Assembly: GCA_029783825.1 (NCBI GenBank)
Contig: JAREIK010003358.1
Span: 126,730-190,729 of the forward strand
DNA: 64,000 nucleotides
Direction: 5' to 3'
DNA from: Sapria himalayana
Lineage: Eukaryota; Streptophyta; Magnoliopsida; Malpighiales; Rafflesiaceae
How positions within the stretch are numbered: the stretch's first letter is position 1; every line of letters starts with the position of its first letter. A program made the position numbers and the translations under genes. The notes below the pieces were generated by a model. That model was given only the letters and a program-made list of their open reading frames with translations. It did no database searches and was not told the origin of the DNA. This document shows, piece by piece, positions 52,401 to 64,000 of the stretch.

Positions 52401-55400
52401 AATTTTTGAAAGTTGTAACCTTTGAAAATATAATAATTTTAAATTTTTTTAAATGTGAATCTAATATTTTATTATTATAATCTTAATAAGTATATATAAT
52501 GTAAACTAAATATAAAAATTATATTAATAGATATTATAATAATGATGAATAAATAAATTAATAAACTAGTATTAATAAGAATGATATAAATTAAAATATA
52601 ATTGTAAAATATCAAATGATTCAAAATCAAAATAAGATATATTACTAAATAATAATTTTTTATTTTAAAAATTTTGCCTCATTTTATAAGCATATATATT
52701 TTTTTGATGAAAAATAAATTATTTAAATTATATCTATCTCACTAATAATTTATTTTGTAATTAATATTTCTATAAAAATAAATTGATAAATAATTAAAAT
52801 GAATATTTAAAATTATAATGAATACTAATAAAAAAAAGAAATATGATTTATTATTTAGGCTATACCTATTTAATGGGTTAAGTTTTTATGGTTTTGGGGT
52901 TAAGGAGTTTATTGATATTTATGTTTGCACATTTAGGTGTTTATAGGTTTTATTTAATCAATGAAATAACAAAAAATTTATTTTTATGAATTTTCATGAT
53001 TTTCAATGGTTATAACCTTTAAAAATATAAAAATTTTTCAATCTTTCTAAAATATGAATACAATACTTAGTTATAATAATCTTAATAATTATATTTGATG
53101 TAAATTTAATATAAAAAAAGTTATTAATTTATATTATTATAATGATCGAAAAATAAATTAATAAACTATTATTAATAAGATAGATATTAATTAAAATATA
53201 TTTCTATAACCCAAAATAATTCAAAATCAAAGTAAATTATATTACTAAATAAAATTTTAAATTTTTGAAATTTTGTTTATTTTTATAAGTGAATTTTTTT
53301 TCATAAAAAATAATATATTTAAATTATATGTCTCACTCATTATTTATTTTGAAATTAATATTTCTATAAAAATAAACTAAAAAATAATTAAAAAGAATAT
53401 TTAAAATTATAATGAATACAAATAAAAATGAAATTTATTATTTCTTATTTAGGTTATATAGGCTTAATGGTTTAAGTATTTAGAGGGTTTTAGGGTTAAG
53501 GAGTCTAGATATTTAAATGATTAGGCATTTAGTGGTTTATAAGTTTTATTTAAAAAATAAAATAATAAAAAAATTATTGTTGTGATTTTTTATCATTTTT
53601 GAAGGTTATAACCTTTGAAAATATAATAATTTTTAAATTTTTTTCAAATGTAAATATAATATTTATTTCTAATAATCTTAAAATTTATAAAACATTCAAA
53701 TTCAATATAAGTAATTTTATTGATATATATTATAATAATGATCAAAAAATAAATTAATAAACTATTATTAATAAGATTGATAACAATTAAAATATAAATG
53801 CAAAACCTATAATGATTCAAAAGCAAATTAAAATATTTACTTTTTTTCAAATGATAATTTTTTGTTTTTAAATTTTTACTTATTTTTATAAGCTTATATT
53901 TATTTTTTGATTAAAAATAAATTATTAAAATTATATTCGTCTCACTCTTTATTTATTTTGCAATTAATATTTCTATAAAAAATAAACTAATAAAAAATTA
54001 AAATGAATATTTAAGATTATAATGAATACAAATTAAAATGAGATTTATGATTTATTATATATGGTATACCAGTTTAATGGATTGTTAATTTAGAGGTTTT
54101 GTCATTTAGAAGTTTAGCAATTTATGTTTTTAGGCATTTAGTGGTTTATAGTTTTTATTTATATAATAAAAATAAAATTTTTTTTTTGATTTTATCTGAT
54201 TTTCAAAGGTTATAACATTTAAAAATAAGATAATTTTTAAAATTTTTTGAAATGTGAATACCATGTATAATTATATTAATCTTACTAATTATATATCATA
54301 TAAATTCAATATAAACAATTTTAATGAAAGATAGTATAATAATGATCAAAAATTAAATTAATAAACTATTATTAAAAATATAAATATTAATTAATATATA
54401 TTTACATAACACAAAATGATTGCAAAATCAAATCAAAATATATTACTAAATAATTATATTTAATTTTCAAATATTTCCTTCTTTTTATAAGCTTATATTT
54501 TTTATTGATTAAAAATAAATTATTTAAATAATATTTGCCTCACTCAAAAATTTTTTTGTAATTAATTTTTCTAAATAATTAAACTATAAATAATTAAAAT
54601 GAATATTTAAAATTATAATAAATAGCAATAAAAATGAGATTTATTATTGATTAAGTAGTATATAGCTATTAAAAGGTTTATATATTTAGGGATTTCGGGA
54701 TTTATCAGCTTACTGATTTAAGTAAGTAAGCATTTAATGATCTATAGGTTATATTTAAAAAATGAAATAAAAAAAAAATTAATTTTTATTATTTTTTCTC
54801 ATTTTTTAAGGTTATAACCTTTCAAAATATAATAATTTTTAAATTTTTTTCCAAAGTGAATACAATATATATTTATAATAATCATATTAATTATATATCC
54901 TATAAATTCAATATAAACAATTTTATTGATGGATATTCTAATAATTATCAAAAAATAAATTAAAAATCTATTATGAATAAGATTGATATTACTTAAAATA
55001 GAATATCAAAACCTAAAATGATTCAAAAGCAAAACAAAATATATCACTAAATAATAATTATTTGTTTTTAAATTTTTATGATTTTTATAAGCTTATCTAT
55101 TTTTTGACGAAAAATATTTTAGATAAATTATATTTTTAACTCATAATTTATTTTATAATTAATATATATTATATATATAAATAAAAAACTAAACATTAAA
55201 AATTAATTTTTTAAATTATAATGAAAAAAAATAAAAATTAGATTTATTAAATTTTATTTGGTGTATACCAGTTTTAAGGATTATCTATATAGGGGTATCA
55301 GGATTTTTAGTTTAGTGATTTAAGTGCATAGACATTTAGTGGTGTATAGGTTTTATTTAAACAATGAAATAACAAAAAAAATTATTTTTTTTTATTTTTT

Positions 55401-57530
55401 GACATTTTCAAATGTTATAATCTTTGAAAATATAATAATTTTAAAATTTTTTTCAAAAGTGAATACTATATTTAGTTATAATATTATCTATATTTATATA
55501 TCATATAAATCAAATATATTCATTTTTATTGAAAAATATTCTAATAATGATCAAAAAATATATTAATTATCTATAATTGATAAGATAGATATCAATTAAA
55601 ATATAATTAAAAACCTAAAATGAATTAGAAACAAATCAAAATATATTACTATATAATATTTTTTTGTTTTTAATTTTTATTTTATTTTATTAAGTTTATC
55701 TATATTTTTATGTTGAAAAAAAATTTATATAAATTATATTTGTATAACTTATAATTTATTTTGTAATTAATATTTATATAAAAATAAACAAATAAATAAA
55801 TAAAATGAATATTTAAAATTATAATGAAAAAATAAAAATGAGATTTATTATTTATTATTTAGGATATACATGTTTAAAAAATTTATCTATTTAGGGTTTT
55901 CGAGATTTAGAAGTTATTGATTTAAGTATTTAGGCATTTAATGGTTTATAGGTTTTATTCAAACAATGAAATAACAAAAAATTTATTTTTGATATTTTTT
56001 CAAATTATCAAAGGTTATAACATTTGAAAATATAATACTTTTAATATTTTTTAAAAATATGAATACAATATTTAGTAATAAAAATTATTATAACTATCTA
56101 TAATATAAACTAAATATAAACAATTTTATTAATAATATTATATCAATTATCAAAAAATAAATTAATAAACTATTATTAATATGATAGATATAAATTAAAA
56201 TATAATTTAAAAACCCAAAATGATTCAAAATCAAAGTAAAATTTATTACTAAATAATAACTTTTTTAGTTTTTGCATCATTTTATAAGCTTATATGTTTT
56301 TTTGATGAAAAATATATTATTTAAATTATATTTGTATCACTCATAATTTATTTTGTAATTAATATTTGTATAAATTATTTAAATTATATTTAAGGTTTAC
56401 GAGTTTAAAGGCTTAAGTATTTAGGGGCTTCGGAGTTTAGTAGTTTAGATATTTATGTATTTAGGCATTTAATTGTTTATAAGTTTTATTTAAACAATGA
56501 TATTAAAAAAATTATTTTTGTTATTTTTTCTCAATCTTGAATGTTATAAACTTTGAAAATATAACAATTTTTAATTTTTTTTTATATGTGAATAATATAT
56601 TTAGTTATGATAATCTTAATAATTATATATCTTGTAAATTCAATATAAACAATTATATTGAAATATATTATATTAATGATCAAAAAATAACTTTATAAAT
56701 TATTATTAATAAGATCGATATTTTTTAAAATATATTTGCAAAATGTAAATTTATTCAAAATCAAAGTAAAATATAATACTAAATAATAATTTCTTTGATG
56801 TTTTGCTTCTTTTTATAAGTTTATATTTATTGTTATTAAAAGTAAATTATTTAAATTATATTTGTCTTTCACATAATTTTTTTAAATTTATAATTCTATA
56901 AAAATAAACTAATAAATAATTAAAATGAATATTTAATATTATAATGAATACAAATTAAATTGAGAAGTATTATTTATTATTCAGGATATACTAGTTTAAT
57001 GGTTTATGTATTTAGGTATTTTGGGGTCTAGTGATTTAAGTGTTTAGGACTTTAGTGATTTACAGTTTTTATTTAAAGAATAAAAAAATTAAAAATTAGT
57101 TTTTTTGATTTTTTTTAATTTTTGAAGGTTATAACCTTTGAAATTATAATAATTTTTAATTTTTTTTAAATGTTAATATATAATTCAGTAATACTAATCT
57201 TAATAATTATATATAATGTAAACTCTATATAAATAATTTTATTAATAGATATTATAATAATGATCAATAAAAAATTAATAAATTACGTAATAATAATGAT
57301 ATAAATTAAAATATAATTGCAAAATCTAAAATGATTCAAAATAAAAATTAAATATATTACTAATAAATAAATTTAAATTTTTAAAATTTTGAATCTTTTT
57401 ATAAGGATATATATTTTTTTAATGAAAAATAAATTATTTAAATTAGATCTGTCTCACTAATAATTTATTTTGTAATTAATATTTCTATAAAAATAAACTG
57501 ATAAATAATTAAAATACAAATTTAAAATTA
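46409..57530 (+). repeat. AT-rich satellite array, block 7
   Basis: The longest uninterrupted satellite block, with cores near 46518, 47110, 47490, 48234, 48770, 49352, 49945, 50550, 51300, 51825, 52415, 53005, 53605, 54210, 54815, 55410, 56015, 56540 and 57127. Steps cluster near 590-605, with about 525-536 and about 750 variants. The subtype order from 48234 repeats from 51300 (offset about 3.07 kb) before diverging. I see no gene. Confidence 0.85.
54072..54159 (+). repeat. Octamer telomere-like array, typical example
   Basis: Eleven contiguous 8-bp units fit GTTTAATG, ATTTAGAG, GTTTAGCA, ATTTATGT, TTTTAGGC, ATTTAGTG, GTTTATAG and similar. Most have TTTA at positions 2-5. The same eleven-unit layout recurs in the other full-length monomers I checked. 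Confidence 0.8.
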
Positions 57531-57533
57531 AAT
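57529..57533. other. Orientation-switch junction of the satellite
   Basis: Left of this point the satellite reads on the plus strand up to AATTTAAAATTA. Right of it, from ATAAGATTATAAAAAGAAGC, it reads on the minus strand. The minus-strand reading at the junction best matches the monomer ending near 22190, just left of module B (shared AATTAGAAT and TTAAATTAAAATAAATTAC variants). Confidence 0.9.
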
Positions 57534-60500
57534 AAGATTATAAAAAGAAGCAATATTTTTAAAACAAAATATTATTATTTAGTAATTTATTTTAATTTAA
57601 TTTTGAATAATTTAAGATTTTGCAATTATATTTTAATTTATATCATTCTAATTAATAATAGATTATTAATTTATTTATTGGTCATTATTATAATATCTAT
57701 TAATAAAATTATTTATATTTATTTTACATTATATATAATTATTAAGATTATTATAACTAAATATTATATTCACATTTTAAAGAAAAATTTAAAATTATTA
57801 TATTTTCAAAGGTTATAACCTTCAAAAATTAGATAAAATCACCAAAGGCATAAACACTTAAATGACTAAATCTCAACACCTAAATACTTAAACCATTAAA
57901 CTTGTATATCCTAAATAATAAATTATAAATCTCATTTTTATTTGTATTCATTATAATTTTAAATATTTATTTTAATTATTTATTAGTTTGTTTTTATAGA
58001 ATTATAAATTACAAAATAAATTATGAGGAGGACAAATATAATTTAAATAATTTATTTTTAATAACATAAATATAAACTTATAAAAAAGCAAAATATTAAA
58101 AAAAAGTATTATTTAGTAATATATACTTTGATTTTGAATAAATTTAGATTTTGCAAATATATTTTAAATAATATCTATCTTATTAATAATAGTTTATTAA
58201 TATATTTATTGATCATTATTATAATATCTAACAATGTGATTATTTATTTTGAATTTAAATGATTTATATTTATTAAGATTATTATAACTAAATATTATAT
58301 TTATATTTGAAAAAAATTTAGAAATTTTTATATTTTGAAAGGTTATAACCTTCAAAAATTAGAAAAAAAAAATAAAAATAAATTTTTTGTTATATCATTG
58401 TTTAAATAAAACTTTTAGACCATTAAATGCCTAAACACTTATTCTATAAACTCCTAAACACAAAAGCCCCTAAATACTTAAAACTTTAAACTTGTAAACC
58501 TTAAATATAATTTAAATAATTTATATTTCATCAAAAAAAGTATAAGCTTATAAAAAGAAGCAAAAACTAAAAAAACAAAAATTATTACTTGATAAAAATT
58601 TTAGGTTTCGCAATTATATTTTAATTTATATTTATCATATTAATAATAGCATATTAATTTATTTTTTGATAATTGATATCATATCTATCTATAAAATTGT
58701 TTATATATAGTTTATATTATATATAATTATAATGATTCTTATTACTAAATATTGTATTCGCATTTTTAAAAAAATTTAAAATTATTTTATTTTCAAAGGT
58801 TATAACCTTTGAAAATGTGAGAAAATATCAAAAATAATTTTGTTATTATTTCATTGTTTAAATAAATCCTATAAACTACTGAATGCCTAAACACTTAAGT
58901 CAATAACTCTGAAATCTCGAAACCCCTAAATAAATAATACTTTTAAACTGGTATACCCTAAATAATAAAAAATAAATCTCCATATTATTTTTTTCATTAT
59001 AATTTAAAATATTCATTTTAATTATTTATTAGTTTATTTTTATTAAATATTAATTACAATATAAATAATGAGATAGACAAATATAATTTATATAAATTAT
59101 TTTTCATCAAAAATTTATAGATAAACTTTTTAAAATAAAAAAAAATTTCAAAACAAATATTTATTATATAGTAATATATTTTGCTTTCCTTCTAAATCAT
59201 TTTAGTTTTTGTAATTATATTTTAATTGATATCAATCTTATTAATAAAAGATTATTAATTTATTTTTTGATCATTATTAGAATATTTATCAATAAAATTA
59301 TTTATATTGAATTTATATGAAATATAAATATAATGATTATTATAACTAAATATTGAATTCACTTTTGAAAATAATTTAAAAATTATTATATTTTCAAAGG
59401 TTATAAACTTAAAAAATGAGAAAAAATAATAAAAATAAATTTTTTGTTATTTCATTTTTTAAATAAAACCTATAGATCATTAAATGCTTACTTACTTCAA
59501 TCGGTAAGCTCATAAACCCCAAAACCCCTAACGACATAAACCTTTTAACAGCTATATACTACTTAATAAATAATAAATCTCATTTTTATTTCTATTTATT
59601 ATAATTTTAAATATTCATTTTAATTATTTATAGTTTAATTTTTTAGAAATATTAATTCAAAATAAATTTCGAATGAGACAAATAATATTTAAAAAATTCA
59701 TATTTAATTAAAAAAAATATAAGCTTAAAAAAAGAGGGAAAAATTTAAAAATTAAATATTATTATTTAGTAATATATTTTGATTTTATTTTGAATCATTT
59801 TGTGTTATGTAAATATATTTTAATTAATATTTAGATTTTTAATAAAAGTTTGTTAATTTAATTTTTGATCATTATTATAATATCTATCATTAAAATTAGT
59901 TATATTGAATTTATATGAAATATAATTAGTAAGATTAATATAATTATACATGGTATTAACATTTCAAAAAAATTTAAAAATTATTATATTTTCATAGGTT
60001 ATAACTTTTGAAAATTAGAAAAAATCAAAAATATAATTTTAACTTTTTATTATATATATAAAACCTATAAACCACTAAATGCCTAAAAACATAAATTGCT
60101 AAACTCCTAAACGACAAAACTCCTAAATAAACAAACCATTAAACTGGTATACCATATATAATAAATCATAAATCTCATTTTAATTTGTATTCATTATAAT
60201 TTTAAATATTCATTTTAATTATTTTTTAGTTTATTTTTTATAGAAATATTAATCACAAAATAAATAATGAGTGAGACAAAGATAATTTTAATAATTTATT
60301 TTTAATCAAAAAACATAAGCTTATAAAAAGAAGCAAAAACTAAAAAACAAAAATTATTACTTGGTAATAAATTTTACTTTGATTTTGAATAATTTTAGGT
60401 TTCACAATTATATTTTAATTTATATCTTTCATATTAATAATAGCATATTAATTTATTTTTTGATAATTAATATCATATCTAACTATAAAATTGTTAATAT

Positions 60501-63500
60501 TTAGTTTATTTTATATATATTTATAATGATTCTTATTACTAAATATTGTATTCACATTTTTAAAAAAATTTAAAATCATTATATTTTCAAAGGTTATAAC
60601 CTTTGAAAATGTGAGAAAATATCAAAAATAATTTTGTTGTTATTTCATTGTTTAAATAAATCCTATAAACTACTAAATGCCTAAATACTTAAGTCAATAA
60701 CTCTGAAATCTCGAAAATCCTAAATAGATAATACTTTTTAACTTGTATACCCTAAATAATAAAAAATAAATCTCAATATTAATTTTTTTATTATAATTTA
60801 AAATATTCATTTTAATTATTTATTCGTTTATTTTTATTAAATATTAATTACAATATAAATAAAGAGATAGATAAATATAATTTATATAAATTATTTTTCA
60901 TCAAAAATTTATAGATAAACTTTTTAAAAGAAAAAAAAATTTCAAAACAAATATTTATTATATTGTAATATATGTTTCTTTCCTTCTAAATCATTTTAGA
61001 TTTTGCAATTATATTTTAATAGCGATCAATCTTATTAATAATAGTTTATTAATTTATTATTTGGTTATTTTTATAATATCGAACAATAAAATTACTTATA
61101 TTCAATTAAAATGTCTTATAATTATTAAGTTATTATAACTAAATATTATATTTACATTTTAAAAAAAATTAAAAATTATTGTATTTTCGAAGGTTATAAA
61201 CTTCTAAAATGATAAAAAATCACAGAAATATTTTTTTATTATTTTATTATTTAAATAAAACTTAAAAACCACTAAATGCCTAAACATTTAAATCTCTAGA
61301 CTCCTAAACCACAAAACCCCCTAAATACTTAACCCATTAAACCTATATAACCTAAATAATAAATAATAAATCTTAGTTTTATTAGTATTCAATATAATTT
61401 TAAATATTCCATTTAATTATTTATCAGTTTATTTTTATAGAAATATTAATTACAAAATAAATTATTAGTGCGACACATATAATTTAAATAATTTATTTTA
61501 ATCAAAAAAAAGCTGATAAAAAGCTACACAATTTTAAAAATAAAAAATTATTATTTAATAATGTCTTATTTTTATTTTGAATCATTTTAGATTTTACAAT
61601 TATATTTTAATTTATATCATTCTTATAAATACAAGTTTATTAATTTATTTATTGATCATTATTATAATATATATCAATAAAATTATTTATATTGAGTTTA
61701 CATTATATATAATTATTAAGATTATTATAACTAAATATTATATTCACATTTTAAAAAAAATTAAAATTATTATATTTTCAATGGTTACAACCTTCAAATA
61801 TTAATAAAAATCAAAAATAATTTTTTTGTTTTTTTCCATTCTTTAAATAAAAACAATAAATCACTAAAGGACTAAACAATTAAATAACTAACTCCTAAAC
61901 CACAAAACACCTAAATACTTAAACCATTAAACCGGTATATCCTGAATAATAAATAATAAATCTCAATTTTATTTGTATTCATTATAATTTTAAATATTCA
62001 TTTTAATTATTTAGTTATTTATTATTATAGAATTATAAATTAAAAAATAAATTAAGAGTAAGACAAATATAATTTAAATAATTTATTTTTAATAACAAAA
62101 ATATTAACTTATAAAAAAAGCAAAATATTAAAAAAAATTATTATTTAGTAATATATTTTACTTTGATTTGAATAAATTTAGATATTGCAAATACTTTTTA
62201 AATGATAACTATTTTATTAATAATAGTTTATTAATTTATTTTTTGATCATAATTATAATATCTAGCAATATAATTAATTATATTGAATTTAAATGAATTA
62301 TAATTATGAAGATTATTATAAATAATTATTATATTTACATTTGAAAAAATTTAAAAATTATTATATTTTCAAAGGATATAATCTTCAAAAATTAGAAAAA
62401 ATAATATAAATAAATTATTTGCTATATCATTATTTAAATAAAACTTATAAAACACTAAATGCCTAAACACGTAAACTTCTAAACTACTATACATAAAGCC
62501 CCTAAACACTTAAACCTTTAAACTCGTAAAAATTAAATATAATTTTAATAATTTATTAAAATATTAATTACAAAATAAATTATGAGTGATACAAATATAA
62601 TTTAAATACTTTATTTTTCGTCAAAAAAAATATATAAGTTGATAAAAAGAAGCAAAAACTAAAAAAAAAAATTTTATTTTGTAATAAACTTTACTTGGAT
62701 TTTGAATAATCTTAGGTTTTGCAATTATATTTTAATTTATATCAATCATAATAATAATAACATAGTAATTTTTTTTTTTGATAATTGATATCATATCTAT
62801 CAATAAATTGTTTATATTTAGTTTATATTATATATAATTATAATGATAATTATTACTAAATATTGTATTCACATTTTTAAAAAATTTTAACATTATTATA
62901 TTGTCAAAGGTTATAACCTTTGAAAATGTGAAAAAATATCAAAAATATTTTTTTTGTTATTTCATTGTTTAAACAAAACCAATAAACCACTAAATGCCTA
63001 AAAACATAAATCGCTAAAGTCCTAAATGACAAAACCTCTAAATACTTAAAATATTAAACTGGCATACATTAATAAAAATTCATAAATCTCATTTTAATTT
63101 TTTTTAAGTATATTTTTAAATTTTTATTTTAATTATTTATCAGTTTATTTTTATAGAAATATTAATTACAAAATAAATTTTTAGTGAGACAGATCTAATT
63201 TAAATTAGACTGGTATACCCAAAATAATAAAGAATAAATCTCAATATTTTTTTATTATAATTTTAAATATTTATTTTAATTATTTATTTGTTTATTTTTA
63301 TATAAATATTAATTAAAAAAGAAATTATGAGTTAGGCAAATATAATTAATGTAAATTATTTTTAATCAAAAAAAATATATAAACTTTTTAAAATAAAAAA
63401 AAATTAGAAAACAAAAAATTATTATATAGTAATATATTTTGGTTTGCATATGAATCATTTTATGTTTTTTAATTATATTTAAATTGATATCTATCTTATT

Positions 63501-64000
63501 AATACTAGATTATTAATTTATTTTTTATCATTATTAGAATATTAATCACTAAAATTGTTAATATTGAATTTATATGATATATAATATAATGATTATTATA
63601 ACTAAATATTGAATTCGCTTTTGAAAAAAATTTAAAAATTTTTATATTTTCAAAGGTTATAACCGTTGAAAATATCAAAAAATAATAAAAATAAATTTCT
63701 TGTTATTTTATTTTTTAAATAAAATCTATAAACCACTAAATGCATACACAATTAAATCAGTATACTCCTAAACCCCTTAATAGCTAAATACACAAACCAT
63801 TAAACCACTATATAATACATAATAATTAATAATTCTAATTTGTATTTCTATTTATTATAATTTTAAATAGTCATTTAATTATTTATTAGTTTATTTTTAT
63901 AGAAATATTTATTACAAAATAAATTATGAGTAAACAATTATATTTTAAATAATTTATTTTTAATCAAAAAATAAATATACGCTTATAAAAGAAGTAAAAA
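57531..64000 (-). repeat. AT-rich satellite array, block 8, inverted
   Basis: The same satellite in reverse orientation: CCTAAA-type octamers, with palindrome cores near 57810, 58340, 58798, 59397, 59995, 60590, 61190, 61780, 62370, 62900 and 63655. Several monomers, read in reverse, follow the subtype order of 51003-53605, including a rare ACCAGTCTAATTT junction near 63210 that is otherwise seen only near 8088 and 51003. I see no gene. Confidence 0.9.
60583..60610. repeat. Perfect 28-bp monomer palindrome in the inverted block
   Basis: Core AAAGGTTATAACCTTT extended by ATTTTC/GAAAAT. The element is preserved here as in the forward blocks. Confidence 0.9.

Noticed and set aside
1..64000. Organelle or apicomplexan origin because of extreme A+T
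   Set aside because: There are no organelle genes or tRNAs. BED-hAT elements, plant-style LTRs and TTTAGGG-type motifs fit a plant nuclear satellite better.
57531..64000. Large perfect palindrome centred on the orientation switch
   Set aside because: Monomer subtypes on the two sides of the junction do not mirror each other. The first reversed monomer matches 21780-22190, not the adjacent 57127 monomer.

Overview
The window looks like non-genic nuclear heterochromatin from a flowering plant. I find no intact protein-coding gene, tRNA or rRNA. The plant call rests on two decayed hAT transposons with a BED/RNase-H/hATC transposase of the plant RICESLEEPER type, a solo LTR of plant Copia style, and degenerate TTTAGGG-type telomere-like motifs. 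I cannot name the species.

Most of the sequence is one extremely A+T-rich satellite (sampled lines hold roughly 5-10 G/C per 60 bases). The basic monomer is about 600 bp. Each monomer carries a palindrome centred on AAAGGTTATAACCTTT, a conserved run around a GATCAAAAAATAAATTAATA-like motif, a TTTATTA/TTTAGGG heptamer stretch, and about eleven 8-bp telomere-like units (RTTTAGRR). Length variants near 525 and 750 bp recur. Monomer subtypes follow a repeating order of five (about 3 kb), clear at 5.4-11 kb, 31.6-34.6 kb and 48.2-51.3 kb.

A second scale of repetition spans 22-24 kb. A non-satellite module of up to 2.5 kb occurs three times (48-2087, 22224-24371, 43928-46408). A 3.7-kb hAT element occurs twice (11744-15423, 35569-39257). 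The two hAT copies share both flanks, the same 8-bp target site and several of the same stop codons, so they were copied by segmental duplication of the satellite and not by a second transposition.

Layout: 1-2087 module A; 2088-11743 satellite; 11744-15423 hAT copy 1 (5' end lost); 15424-22223 satellite; 22224-24371 module B (5' truncated); 24372-26495 satellite; 26501-27077 solo LTR with 5-bp duplication; 27083-29682 satellite; 29683-29848 LTR fragment; 29849-35560 satellite with a recent 348-bp tandem duplication; 35569-39257 hAT copy 2 (both ends intact); 39266-43927 satellite with a 20-copy TTTATTA array; 43928-46408 module C (most complete); 46409-57530 satellite; about 57531 orientation switch; 57531-64000 the same satellite inverted.

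Nothing here works together as a pathway. The interest lies in the repeat architecture: the palindrome, the phased telomere-like octamers, and a poly(A)-ended sequence that abuts a telomere-like tract in every module copy.
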